The notes beneath the pieces are model-generated. The model was not told where the DNA came from. It ran no database searches and saw nothing but the letters and a program-made list of their open reading frames with translations. Of a DNA stretch of 64,000 nucleotides, positions 11,773 to 19,492 are shown in pieces (position 1 is the stretch's first letter; each line of letters starts with the position of its first letter). The stretch lies in contig CM034533.1 in assembly GCA_020002185.1 (NCBI GenBank), forward strand, positions 53,758,346 to 53,822,345. Direction: 5' to 3'. The stretch comes from Paraescarpia echinospica (Eukaryota; Annelida; Polychaeta; Sabellida; Siboglinidae). The translations under genes were made by a program, and so were the position numbers.

Positions 11773-14700
11773 TGTGTGTGTGTGTGTGCGTGTGTGTGCG
11801 TGTGTGTGTGTGTGTGCAATTTTGCTATGCACGTACGGTGCATAGCAAAATTGCACACACACACACACACACGTTGAATGCGCTATAAAATTATAATTCA
11901 CATATATGACATCAAATGAAAACAATACGTCTTGTCTTCAGCGACGCCAACTCCAAGTGCTGCAAGAACTGTCAGTTCGCTATCAATATGACCGTGTGTC
12001 GAGACACGAGAAATTTGACGACGTCTTGCGAGGAAAACGCTTACTGCACATATCCTTTCTCAACGTGTAATTCCCACTAGGGACTTTTTCAGTAACATTC
12101 TTATGAACCAGTTTACACCCACACATAGAGCCACACACCAGTGGCAACTCTTATAACCGCTACAGTATTTGGATGTCAAATTCGAAACAGCGGCACGCCC
12201 TGGGAAATGGCTTACAATACAATTTGTTCACTGAAAAACGTAAATAACTCCAAAATAACAAGTTTTGTGTTTCTTGCAAATGCATCGTCAAATGGTAGAG
12301 CAAAGGCAAATTGTACAAGGAATCAAATGAACATAGACGGATTCTTTTATTGACGGACTTACCTTAAGAGCTCATTGGTTTAGTAAAACGGCCTCCTGAA
12401 TAATGTCGCAAACTGCATATTCACATGTGGGTTATTAAGCTTAAGTTATAGAGTATATATATATATATATTAATGTTCGCCATGACCCTAGTTAGTATGT
12501 TCCCTTGGCACCAACGTGTATGGTCCCATGGTATCATTGGCTGTGCTCTCGTGATCACTGTGCGTATGGACCTATTGTATTCGAGTGTTTTTAGTAACCC
12601 ACCAAAAAGCCAAATTAATCACAATTCTGCATTATTATAGATAACCATGTGTTTTCTTCTTGCGTGATCTTTGACTATGCGAACTGGTATCGATGCCACC
12701 TGCCCGATGTCTTCCAAGAATAAGCCTGACGGGACAGATTGCATAGAAAGGTGACTGTAGCTGTCTTCTTCGTTGTTCTGTTTTTACATGGAATGCCGTT
12801 GTACTTCATTGTTACAAACAGAATCTAGAAACCAACGAAAAACCAAAAGACAATGTATAATGTGAAATTTAGATGACCTGTGTTTATCAATGATAGTGTA
12901 GCAGAGAGGGGGAGAGTATTGCGTGTGGTGTGTGTGTGTGTGCGTGTGCGTGTGCGTGTGCGTGTGCGTGTGCGTGTGCGTGTGCGTGTGCGTGTGCGTG
13001 TGCGTGTGCGTGTGCGTGTGCGTGTGCGTGTGCGTGTGCGTGTGCGTGTGTGTGTGTGTGTGCCTGGCTGCGTGCTTACATGAGTGCGTATGTTTGTGTG
13101 CATGCATGTGAGCTTCGTTTGCGTGCGTGCGTGCGTGCGTGCGTATGTGTGATGCTCTACACCGTCGTTGGCTGGCACATAAGACATAGCTAAACAATCG
13201 CTATATATCATTATAGCATAATTCAAATACAGTACTTGCTATCATAGGTCTTAGGTCGGATACTCCCAACAACCCAATCTTGGGATAACGCAGGAGTTTT
13301 TATCACACTGCATATATATGTGTCCGTCCATGCATGCGAGCATGCATGCATGTGTGCGTGTTTGTGTGTGCGTGCGTGCGTGCGTGCGTGTGTGTGTGAG
13401 TGTAATTTAAGCAATTTATTATCGATTTTATTTTACCAAGCCAATTTAGCTGTGCCAGTAGCGTATTCAGGACGCCATCGGAATACATGCTTCATATATA
13501 ATTAGGCATAGCTAATCTCCGCCTCAACGAATGCCACGATATCACTACCAAGGCGGAATAAAGTCGGTAATATTTTCATAGTGGGTGTCCATATTATATC
13601 GTTGATAGCAATCGTTGCTCCGTATAATAGAGCCTATTCAAATAGTAGAACACGTATAATTTTCAGAGGAACTTGTAAGGATGGTAAATGCGTGCCCCTC
13701 TGCGAGACAAACGGTCTCAAGTCATGCATATGCGACACAGGTAGGCGACTAAAATCTACTTATAATCGAGCTAGCGTATATACACATTTATGCGGGTAGA
13801 TTAACGTTTTCCTCTTAGACGGTTTGAACCTCGAGCGCTAAATTGTCAGAGAGTAATCTAAGACCCTTAGAACAGGACATGTCGTATCTTTTACCCCATA
13901 TTTGTGAAGATTCTCTGCTTTCATTGAACAAATCAATTGTTAGGAACGTAAAACGTAATGTGCTTGAAATATGAGTATCTGCGAATGGGTTATGGCAGGG
14001 GTCCGCAACCTGCAGCCCGCGGGCCAAATGCGGCCCGAGGAGCTAAAAGTGTCCATGCGGCCCGCGGGGTGACAACAGTAGATGCACATTCCATGGTAGA
14101 ATGAATTGCTTCATCATCCCTGAAGAAAGCCCGAATACCAAGTAAATGAAAATGCAAAACACAATGAGCGCCATCGTTAAGACCGTGAACTGAACTACAT
14201 TTGCGTTCGTGGCCTAAACAATTGGCAGTTCCAACACCTTCTAGCTGAGATGACTGCGCAGTATCAAAACCTCCTCTATTGCGAAGAGCGCTAGTTGAGT
14301 CGATGCGCTACGCTGCGCCCCATATTGGATATTGGATTACAGGGTGTTCATTGAGCAGACAGGTATAGATGTACCGGAATTTGCAGACCCCAAATGGATC
14401 TGTGAGAACATCTCAGTTACATTATCCAGTTCGTCTTCGCTTCCGAGTTGGAAGACACAACTTCGAAACGCAATGCTGAATGTCTTTCCGATCTCAGGAC
14501 TTGCAGTGAGGAATTGCTTATTTCCAACCCGTTCCACGTGGAACTCGCCGATGCGACGGACGTTGTGTGGACAGAGTTCACCAACTACATCGCTGCTCTA
14601 TGATACTCAAAGCTACCGCCATGCACAGTGTTGACGCTTGTACTACGTGCATTTGGCGACGGAACACTTTTCTGATCTGATCAAACACGCTAACCTCATT

Positions 14701-16019
14701 GCTAAATTGTTTGGTGGCGCAGCAACTGCACCAAACGTCAAACTAGTCATGATGATACCATTTCTGTTGCAAGGTCACTGATCATGAGTTTTGAACATTA
14801 ATTTTAGACGTTGATGTTTGATGATGATTTTTATATCTTATTTTTAACTGGTAACAGTTTGTAAGTTCAATTTAAATGCATAATTCTAAACAAGATTGCT
14901 TATATTCAAATTCCAAACATAACATGATGTGCCCGCCTTCACGAGGATTAGGCTAAGAATAACCAATGTTCAGTAATGCATGTGTGGCCCATTGACTTAG
15001 TCCATGTCATCTGTTTGGCCCTCCATTAAAAAGTGTTGCGGGGTCCTGGGGTATGGCGTTTATGTAACGACGCTGTGTGTTTTCTAACAATTGGTAACTA
15101 TTACTTTTACGACTAGCTTGATAATGATAACCAAACAGAAGTTCTGTGCGTTTTGCTGTTTGTGGGGGGAGACTGTGGTATTCGTTGAAGGCATCACCAG
15201 CTGCAGATGCAAACAAGCATTAAACAAATCCTGTACTTTCCATCTTCATTCTATGTATTAGATTTAAAAAAATCAAAACAATTATAATCACACGTTATAT
15301 TGTATAGGAACTATGTTATTTGTATTTATTGAAATATTTTGTATTTGTATCATACGTAACTATTCTGGACGTTTATGTTCACCCCTTTCCACCACAATCT
15401 ATGTTTCATGTGTTGCAAATGATGTTGTATTTTGTAATAATCGAATATGTACTGTTAACTGTTATTGGACATAATTTATTGATTGCTTGCTTGATTGATT
15501 AACTGATAACTTCATACACGCTTACAACTGCAGCAATTAGTATATAGGTTACATGCGCTTGAACTCAAGCCTAATGAATATATATATATATATCGGCGGT
15601 CAGCATATGAGAATAGACATAGTTGAACTTTTATAGCATGACCATGTAATCAAAACGATCTGTTTGGGACGTGGATACTGCAGTGGTTTGAAAATGGGTT
15701 GAAACACGTTGTTGTTTGGAAGATAGGTTTAAAACACTGTACTGTACTGCTTTGTACCCTACTGTACTGTGCTTCACTGGTGTTATAGTGGAGACTGCGT
15801 GTAAATGGTGTTGTCGCAATGGAACACAAGGGTTGTGTAAGCGTTACCCCATCCCAATGAACTTACCAGACGGCAAGCCGTGTGTACAAGGCTTCTGTAA
15901 ACAGGTACGTTCAATCATCTCCTTTTATTAAACATCCGAGTTACACTTTTTTATATTATGTTTTATTATTTCTTTTGACCGTATGACTTACAGTTTACTG
16001 TAAACGTCATGGGCAAATC

Positions 16020-16053
<34 letters not shown>

Positions 16054-18067
16054 TTGGGCGCGCTCGCGCTGGCGTGCGAACGTGTGCGTGTGTATATGTA
16101 TTTGTGTGTGAATACGCGCGCGTGCGTGCGTGTGTGCGTGTGTGTTTGGACGATGTGTGTGTGTTTGTGAAAGAGAGTGTGTGCGTGAGTATTTACGTTC
16201 ATGTGTATGTGTGTGCGCGCACGCGTTCATGTCTGTGTGAGTTCGTGTATGTTGGCCCACTGATGTGGTGGTTGTCGCAATGTTTCTCTTGCGTGTATTC
16301 ACATTGTTGTTGAGTGACTGGTGGTTTCAAGTGTACGTCCTTCTCTCCGCAACAACTTGGTACTGACATCGGTCATTGTACACGTCTTCATCATATATGA
16401 TCACAACGGACACAACATGCTTGTTTCTGTTTTGCAGGGCACATGTGAAAAGAAGATTCTTAAATTGGGAGATCGGATCTGGTCGATTGTGAACAACCTT
16501 AGCGTCGACGCATTTTGTGAGTTTGCTGATCACTTATTTTAATATTAATACTCAGTTTCTGATTAAAATGACAACATCTATACTCCGTCTTGTCGAGTGA
16601 TATGTCTCGGTTAGTGTTTGTCTCGAAGACTATTTTTTTTTCTTAAACGGTCTTACCATTCGAATATAAATTAAGCTCGTCCAAAACGTCTGATTTGTAT
16701 GCAATATTCGCCTATCACAACGGTTTTTTTTCACGTATTCGTTTTACATTATATAAAATCTGATATTTGTTATGTATAACAAAAACCGTCTTATCAGGAA
16801 AATCAAGTGTTACCAGCAAAACATCACTGGAATCATTTAAATCCGTGTTGAAGACTCACCTGTTCACTGCACCGTATATGTAACTCGGACGATTACCACC
16901 ACTGTTTTACCATAGGTGGTTGATGTTTAACGTTTATTTATTATTTATTTACCTATTTATTATTTATTTTTCATATACATTTTAGCCTAATATATTTATG
17001 GTTACATTCATTTTAGTTTATTTATTAAAATAATAACAATATGATCTTAATTATTTTATTTTATGATATTTTATACCACATTCCTTTTCTACTTCTACTA
17101 TATTTATTGTCTTAATTACTATTATTATTAGTTCATTTTATCTATGATATAACAATTATTGTTTTTATTCAAATGCATTATTTTTAACATACATTTGTAT
17201 ATTGTTGTAAAGCGCTGTGAACAACATTGGATGTGACGCTTAACAAAATAAAAATATAATAATAATTATTATTAAATGACTACTTTTATAATACTGAAAT
17301 ATGTTTATTGAGTGTGATTCCAAGATTAGAACAGATGCCTTTTTCACATGCAACAACGTTGAGTTTAAATCTTGATTGAAGATGTATCTGTTCAGACAGG
17401 CGTTCCCACTAGTCTAGATGGTCCATGCTTTCTGTGTGTACTTGTGTAGTCTATGTTATGTATATATGTGTGTATGAATGTTGTACCAAGGCACTGGGGT
17501 TTTTGCCTAAAATATATGCGCTGTATAAGAATTATCCATCATCATCATCATGACGGAAGCCAAGCAGTTCAATAATATGAAAACATGTGCATGTTATTGT
17601 TGTTTCAGTGCTGTTTCTCCGAAACAACCTCGTTCTGGCGACGCTCGTCCTCAGCCTTCTGCTCTACGTACCACTGTGTATCGTCGTCGCTTGCTTGGTG
17701 AGTGAAGCTAGACACTCCACCAGAAACCGCGCCTGTTACTAAATATATCACATCAGTTATATACGTTTGGTTCTAGAGAAAACAATCCCAATAACAACGT
17801 ATGGGTGGCGCCACCAGTCGGCCTCGTTGGCAGTAGTATCGACAATAATGATTACCGATAGTTAAAGTTGCATTCAGAGTTAAACTACCATTTATAACTG
17901 TTTTTAGCAAAGTATATACACAATATGAACACTACTTACTTATTGGATCATATGTACTACCATATATGTCACGTTGGCATATTATACGTTAATTGATAAA
18001 TTATGTTTTTTGTAATATTACCGGTCGCCATGACCAGTCAGAGGAATAATAAATGTATGACACGCGG

Positions 18068-18105
<38 letters not shown>

Positions 18106-18927
18106 GTATATATACTATAGATTAACTGGAAACTTGTATTTAAAAGGTAGCCGATCTAAGAATGCAACTCTAAATTTACTAACGACAGAACTGCGTCGGA
18201 ACCCGTAATCTGGAACTTTCGTATGTCTTGATTTAGGATTATCGGGGTGAGAAGAAGGACAAGGAACGCCTGGCTTGGTACAGTACGGACGTAAGTTACG
18301 TTTCTAATATTTACGACATCCATTAAGGCAGTGCAGCGCAGTAGGTAGTCGCTTCATTAATCTAGGGGATCGGTTTTCGAGTCCTATTGCTATCGTTTCG
18401 AAGACTGTAATATCTTGTTCACGCTCATCCTGTTTATCCAATTTACTCAGCACTACGAAACGAATTACTAACAAATTGCAATTGTGTGTAAAAATACATT
18501 GTGTGCAGTAATTGAAGCATGACTGAATGCTTAATTGGATGTAGGTTCCGTTCATTGGATAATCGTTATGGCTATCAAATGCGTGGTTTCATTGTGATTC
18601 AAATAGTAGTCTAACACCACTGTATCGGAAATGGTAGACAAAGTACGCAATCTCTACAAGACCTTTATAGAAGTATGCAAACTGTCACCTTGGTGGCGGC
18701 CATTTTTCATGTGCTATTTTGAAGTGCGTAGAGAGCAGGGTGATAGACCCCAAATCGGATTCAGCACCCTCCTGTATTTATGATAAAACGGCGGTCTGTC
18801 CCCGTTCTTTTCAGATGCTTCTAGAACCTTATATATAGTGGCATATGTTTTATATTTCCCGTTAGACTATGACTATAGCCAACATTATTCACATGAGTTC
18901 ATATTATAAAAGCTCGGCCCAATTATA

Positions 18928-18968
<41 letters not shown>

Positions 18969-19171
18969 TAGTCTAGTTGGGCCGAGCTTTTATAATATGA
19001 ACTCAAGTAAATATATATATATATAATGTTTATATTCGTTTTCAGAATAATAGGTTGGTGGCGCCTGGCCAGCGAGCGAATATTTTTCGTACATACAGGC
19101 GCAAACGACAGCCTGGTGGTTTCGGGTCGTCAACGGCGAGCGTCAGTAAAGTTGCCGTGGGGCCAATATAA
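868..19171 (+). CDS. ADAM17: ADAM17/TACE-like transmembrane metalloprotease (21 exons, 5' end missing)
   Basis: Spliced CDS: 868-1001, 1941-2032, 2448-2548, 3088-3167, 3970-4097, 4482-4568, 5237-5329, 5612-5747, 6087-6185, 7565-7570, 7758-7870, 10523-10592, 11241-11373, 11942-12049, 12685-12750, 13667-13740, 15789-15904, 16438-16516, 17609-17697, 18237-18290, 19046-19171. These total 1984 nt: one carried base, 660 codons and TAA, with every junction phase consistent. Seen in order: prodomain; cysteine switch (SYCGF); furin site RRKR; zinc motif [12 protein letters not shown]; disintegrin domain; membrane-proximal Cys-rich domain; amphipathic linker; one transmembrane helix; tail of about 59 residues. 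Known for the family: ADAM17 sheds ectodomains of membrane ligands and receptors at the cell surface. Order, spacing and the CKDGKC and CCKNCQF blocks fit ADAM17 better than ADAM10. The signal peptide and first prodomain exon(s) lie before base 1 or were not found. Introns carry LINEs, a SINE, a hAT element and minisatellites. Confidence 0.93.
1002..1940. other. Intron with TA/GTA microsatellite
   Basis: AT-rich intron between the first two visible ADAM17-like exons, with a TATA/TATG microsatellite at about 1838-1908 close to the acceptor. No other feature seen. Confidence 0.6.
1941..2032 (+). CDS. ADAM17: ADAM17-like exon 2: prodomain
   Basis: Acceptor TTGCTGCCAG, donor GAG|GTGGGT. Encodes [18 protein letters not shown]..., aligning with the ADAM17 prodomain segment after HVVG (EPDSRVLAHIRDDDV). 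Thirty whole codons follow the two completing bases. Confidence 0.92.
2095..2160 (+). mobile_element. SINE 3' tail fragment
   Basis: CCTAAGGACTGGATACTGCG followed by CTATATGAACTTACCTTA matches the 3' tail of the SINE at 10895-11231 with few changes. The tRNA-like head is missing. Confidence 0.6.
2448..2548 (+). CDS. ADAM17: ADAM17-like exon 3: prodomain
   Basis: Acceptor TGTTTTAG, donor GAG|GTAAGA. Encodes [21 protein letters not shown]..., matching the ADAM17 segment PLWRFVND...MLVYKSEDIK. It leaves in phase 2. Confidence 0.92.
3088..3167 (+). CDS. ADAM17: ADAM17-like exon 4: cysteine switch
   Basis: Acceptor TGTCACCAG, donor GAA|GTAAGA. Encodes [14 protein letters not shown].... The Cys-Gly in SYCGF corresponds to the prodomain cysteine switch (VCGY in vertebrate ADAM17), which coordinates the active-site zinc in the latent enzyme. 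It leaves in phase 1. Confidence 0.9.
3168..3969. other. Intron with an unassigned open frame and a 20-bp hairpin
   Basis: No exon or known family was recognised. The open frames at 3412-3838 lack splice or family support. A compact hairpin occupies 3841-3890: 20-base arms, 18 of 20 paired, 10-base loop. Confidence 0.45.
3970..4097 (+). CDS. ADAM17: ADAM17-like exon 5: furin site and start of catalytic domain
   Basis: Acceptor ACATCACAG, donor ATG|GTAGGT. The frame reads KGQRRKR then [25 protein letters not shown] is a furin-type activation site in the position of RVKR in vertebrate ADAM17, followed by the conserved NTC-L-LVADH start of the protease domain. Confidence 0.95.
4115..4185. repeat. 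(CAAT)n microsatellite
   Basis: About 17 CAAT units directly follow the donor of ADAM17-like exon 5 (18 bp downstream). Confidence 0.95.
4195..4400 (-). mobile_element. Two inverted SINE-tail fragments
   Basis: AAGTTCTTACATAGCGCAGT (4208-4227) and AGTTCTTATCCAGCGCGGTG (4323-4342) are reverse complements of the SINE tail seen at 2105-2155 and 11190-11231, each followed by CCAGAGT/TTCAGAG and a TTTACAC end. Confidence 0.5.
4482..4568 (+). CDS. ADAM17: ADAM17-like exon 6: catalytic domain
   Basis: Acceptor GGTTTCTAG, donor GAC|GTAAGT, 29 codons in phase 0. Encodes [16 protein letters not shown]...VGFEIRD, matching the catalytic helix LIDRVDDIYR and following strand of ADAM17. Confidence 0.93.
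4569..5236. other. Intron, nothing recognised
   Basis: The short minus-strand open frames here lack family resemblance or splice support. No repeat was recognised. Confidence 0.4.
5237..5329 (+). CDS. ADAM17: ADAM17-like exon 7: catalytic domain
   Basis: Acceptor GTTCACAG, donor ACG|GTACGA, 31 codons in phase 0. Encodes [30 protein letters not shown], equivalent to ADAM17 IRILKSP...GEKHYNMAKS...DAWDVKMLL. Confidence 0.93.
5459..5512. repeat. (GTCT)n microsatellite
   Basis: About 13 tandem GTCT units in the intron after ADAM17-like exon 7. Confidence 0.95.
5612..5747 (+). CDS. ADAM17: ADAM17-like exon 8: catalytic domain
   Basis: Acceptor TCTTTGTAG, donor AAGG|GTAGGT. Encodes [20 protein letters not shown]...LGMGNIASP...GGICSK, matching ADAM17 [12 protein letters not shown]...LGLAYVGSP...GGVCPK. 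It leaves in phase 1. Confidence 0.95.
6087..6185 (+). CDS. ADAM17: ADAM17-like exon 9: catalytic domain up to first zinc histidine
   Basis: Acceptor TTGTGTGCAG, donor CACG|GTCAGT. Encodes [10 protein letters not shown]..., then [12 protein letters not shown] and one base (G). The final His is the first zinc ligand of HExxH; the Glu codon is finished by the next, 6-nt exon. Confidence 0.93.
6511..7190. repeat. 30-bp minisatellite, about 22 copies, in ADAM17-like intron
   Basis: A 30-bp unit (GTAGCCGTTACACATGCAGT plus CATTACAACT) repeats with few substitutions across the stretch. Because 30 is divisible by three, frames stay open on both strands (a [14 protein letters not shown] repeat on minus, [10 protein letters not shown] on plus). 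These frames are products of the repeat and lack gene context. The array lies in the intron just upstream of the microexon. Confidence 0.95.
7565..7570 (+). CDS. ADAM17: ADAM17-like exon 10: 6-nt microexon in the zinc-binding motif
   Basis: Six bases, AATTTG, lie between TCAACAG and GTAAGT. They convert exon 9 ...CAC G and exon 11 GA CAC AAT TGG into His-Glu-Phe-Gly-His-Asn-Trp, the HExGHNxGxxHD metzincin motif. Without them the catalytic Glu is lost (AHGHN). I saw no other candidate in this intron that supplies it. Confidence 0.85.
7758..7870 (+). CDS. ADAM17: ADAM17-like exon 11: zinc site and Met-turn
   Basis: Acceptor TTGACCAG, donor GAC|GTGAGT. Encodes [20 protein letters not shown], then [18 protein letters not shown], matching GHNFGAEHD...GGKYVMYPIAVSG. 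It carries the second and third zinc histidines and the Met-turn (LMYP). Confidence 0.95.
7965..10312 (+). mobile_element. LINE (jockey/CR1-like) with fragmented reverse transcriptase
   Basis: Consecutive plus-strand frames give reverse-transcriptase blocks: [71 protein letters not shown] (catalytic ADD); and the C-terminal block [15 protein letters not shown]. Frame breaks at about 8100, 8400, 8700, 9020 and 9300 show a dead copy. It ends with a TTACTTACTTA tail near 10300. The endonuclease domain is absent or unrecognisable. It is inserted in the intron between ADAM17-like exons 11 and 12. A minus-strand relative lies at 37350-37885. Confidence 0.88.
10523..10592 (+). CDS. ADAM17: ADAM17-like exon 12: end of catalytic domain
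   Basis: Acceptor GCTGCTTGTAG, donor ACGG|GTAAGT. Encodes [20 protein letters not shown] then CFT, matching MFSNCSKQSIYKTIESKAQ of ADAM17. It leaves in phase 1, joined to ERSNAYCGN of the next exon. Confidence 0.92.
10895..11231 (+). mobile_element. tRNA-derived SINE
   Basis: An A box (TGGCGCAGTGG, 10910-10920) and B box (GGTACGAATCC, 10953-10963) are spaced as in a tRNA-like pol III promoter. A body containing CACTCAGCTGTATGAATGAG follows, then a 3' tail TTAGGACTGGACGCTGCGCT running into AACTTACCTTT. It does not fold as an intact tRNA gene. The same tail occurs near 2105-2155 and, inverted, at 4200-4400. The element ends about 10 bp before an ADAM17-like exon. Confidence 0.85.
11241..11373 (+). 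CDS. ADAM17: ADAM17-like exon 13: disintegrin domain
   Basis: Acceptor TTGCTTTTAG. Encodes [20 protein letters not shown], then ...[16 protein letters not shown], matching ERSNKVCGN-RVDEGEECDPG...DTCCNSDCTLKEGVQC. The frame ends TGC AG and must splice to C GAC to give Cys-Ser-Asp. The donor at that point is GCTAGT, a GC rather than GT donor. Confidence 0.9.
11720..11872. repeat. (TG)n ending in a perfect palindrome with (CA)n
   Basis: A TG run at 11720-11816 passes into GCAATTTTGCTATGCAC, a 5-bp centre GTACG, and the exact reverse complement running into (CA)n. The perfect arms are 11801-11832 and 11838-11869. Confidence 0.95.
11942..12049 (+). CDS. ADAM17: ADAM17-like exon 14: disintegrin domain
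   Basis: Acceptor CTTGTCTTCAG. Encodes [20 protein letters not shown], then [16 protein letters not shown], matching SDRNSPCCKNCQFE...C...ATCKGVSYC. It ends TAC TGC AC directly before ATATCCTTTCT, a U12-type donor. Confidence 0.9.
12050..12684 (+). other. ADAM17: U12-type AT-AC intron of ADAM17-like gene
   Basis: Starts ATATCCTTTCT, the U12 AT-AC donor consensus, and ends AC at 12683-12684. A branch-site-like TCTTTGAC places the branch A at 12674, 11 nt from the exon. No GT donor plus AG acceptor in the area restores the conserved YCTG...CP frame. Confidence 0.88.
12685..12750 (+). CDS. ADAM17: ADAM17-like exon 15: disintegrin domain
   Basis: Begins after ...GCGAAC (an AC acceptor); donor AAAG|GTGACT. 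Joined to exon 14 it restores [19 protein letters not shown] then TDCIER, equivalent to [21 protein letters not shown]. A branch-site-like TCTTTGAC lies 11 nt upstream. Confidence 0.9.
12926..13150. repeat. (TGTGCG)n and related TG/GC microsatellites
   Basis: TGTGCG hexamer repeats at 12935-13048, then TG and GCGT runs to 13147. Long frames here on both strands are repeat artefacts. A further short GCGT run lies at 13365-13400. Confidence 0.95.
13667..13740 (+). CDS. ADAM17: ADAM17-like exon 16: Cys-rich region
   Basis: Acceptor AATTTTCAG, donor ACAG|GTAGGC. Encodes [20 protein letters not shown], then CICDTG, matching [24 protein letters not shown] of ADAM17. Confidence 0.94.
13996..15048. 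mobile_element. hAT-type DNA transposon relic with 8-bp target duplication
   Basis: The left end begins CAGGGGTCCGCAACCTG. The right end, read inverted, begins CAGGACCCCGCAAC, so short imperfect terminal inverted repeats are present. Flanks GGTTATGG (13988-13995) and GGGTATGG (15049-15056) match 7 of 8, the duplication size of hAT insertions. Both ends carry the Gly/Pro-like GGCCC-rich subterminal sequence known from hAT/Charlie-like elements. No intact transposase frame remains in the 1,053 bp. Confidence 0.8.
15049..15788. other. Intron between hAT relic and exon 17
   Basis: AT-rich, with a short (TA)n at about 15577-15591. No gene or element recognised. Confidence 0.4.
15789..15904 (+). 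CDS. ADAM17: ADAM17-like exon 17: membrane-proximal domain
   Basis: Acceptor GTGTTATAG, donor CAG|GTACGT. Encodes [20 protein letters not shown], then [19 protein letters not shown], matching CKVCCRDLSGRCVPY...LRKGKPCTVGFCDMNGKC. Confidence 0.95.
16019..16260. repeat. TG/CG-rich microsatellite
   Basis: Irregular TG, GTGC and CGCG dinucleotide runs in the intron between ADAM17-like exons 17 and 18. Confidence 0.85.
16438..16516 (+). CDS. ADAM17: ADAM17-like exon 18: juxtamembrane amphipathic segment
   Basis: Acceptor TGTTTTGCAG, donor TTT|GTGAGT. Encodes [20 protein letters not shown] then LSVDAF, matching [25 protein letters not shown], the conserved juxtamembrane segment of ADAM17. Confidence 0.93.
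16790..17275 (+). mobile_element. LINE 3' end (CR1/L2-like), truncated
   Basis: 16795-16880 translates to [20 protein letters not shown] then FTAPYM, the typical C-terminus of CR1/L2 reverse transcriptases. An AT-rich 3' region follows, with AAAGCGCTGTGAAC and a short A/T tail near 17200-17275. Confidence 0.75.
17325..17560 (+). mobile_element. second LINE 3' tail fragment
   Basis: After the first tail comes another plus-strand fragment whose translation contains an [18 protein letters not shown] block in broken frame, followed by GCGCTGTATAAGAATTATC and a CATCATCAT tail. This resembles a second 5'-truncated LINE end. Confidence 0.5.
17609..17697 (+). CDS. ADAM17: ADAM17-like exon 19: transmembrane segment
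   Basis: Acceptor TTGTTTCAG, donor TTG|GTGAGT. Encodes [20 protein letters not shown], then [10 protein letters not shown], a single hydrophobic helix in the place of the ADAM17 transmembrane segment. Confidence 0.92.
17698..18236. other. Intron with AT microsatellite
   Basis: Contains (AT)n at 18066-18115. No element or exon recognised. Confidence 0.5.
18237..18290 (+). CDS. ADAM17: ADAM17-like exon 20: cytoplasmic tail
   Basis: Acceptor TTGATTTAG, donor GAC|GTAAGT, 18 codons in phase 0. Encodes [18 protein letters not shown], a charged stretch resembling the post-membrane VDKKLDKQYESLSLF of ADAM17. Confidence 0.85.
18895..19005. repeat. Foldback (about 38-bp inverted arms around an AT core)
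   Basis: GAGTTCATATTATAAAAGCT and the following CGGCCCAATTATACTAAT are repeated inverted at 18967-19005, separated by a TA-rich core. The small size suggests a miniature inverted-repeat element or a stable hairpin in the last ADAM17-like intron. Confidence 0.85.
19046..19171 (+). CDS. ADAM17: ADAM17-like exon 21: C-terminus and stop
   Basis: Acceptor CGTTTTCAG. Encodes [20 protein letters not shown], then [21 protein letters not shown] and TAA at 19169-19171. The tail is much shorter than the vertebrate ADAM17 tail and has a basic RRKR run; I do not recognise a PxxP or PDZ motif. Confidence 0.85.
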   Translation, partial: NNRLVAPGQRANIFRTYRRKRQPGGFGSSTASVSKVAVGPI

Positions 19172-19355
19172 ACCTAGTGAAGTCATCAAAATGGCGGTGG
19201 TGTCCGCGTAAACATGTGTTTTCCACAAAGTAGTTTCGCAGACGAGAGATCCACACCATGTCTTCCAAGTTGAGAGGTTGTGAAGGAATCGCGTCGTTAG
19301 TTTACTGACTAACTGAGGGACAAGACAAAATAACCATGTAGTTGGGACACGCGAT

Positions 19356-19492
19356 ACATACATAGTGATAGCATAACGGATATATCTACAGAGACCAAAC
19401 CTATACATAGTGATAGCATAACGGACATATCTACAGAGACCAAACCTATACACAGTGATAGCATAACGGACATATCTACAGAGACCAAACAT
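19356..19492. repeat. 45-bp tandem repeat, three copies
   Basis: ATACATAGTGATAGCATAAC, then GGA(T/C)ATATCTACAGAGACCAAACCT, repeats three times with one or two changes per copy, just downstream of the ADAM17-like stop codon. Confidence 0.92.

Noticed and set aside
12784..13226. Thr-His and Arg-Thr repeat frames of more than 130 codons
   Set aside because: Encoded by the TGTGCG microsatellite.
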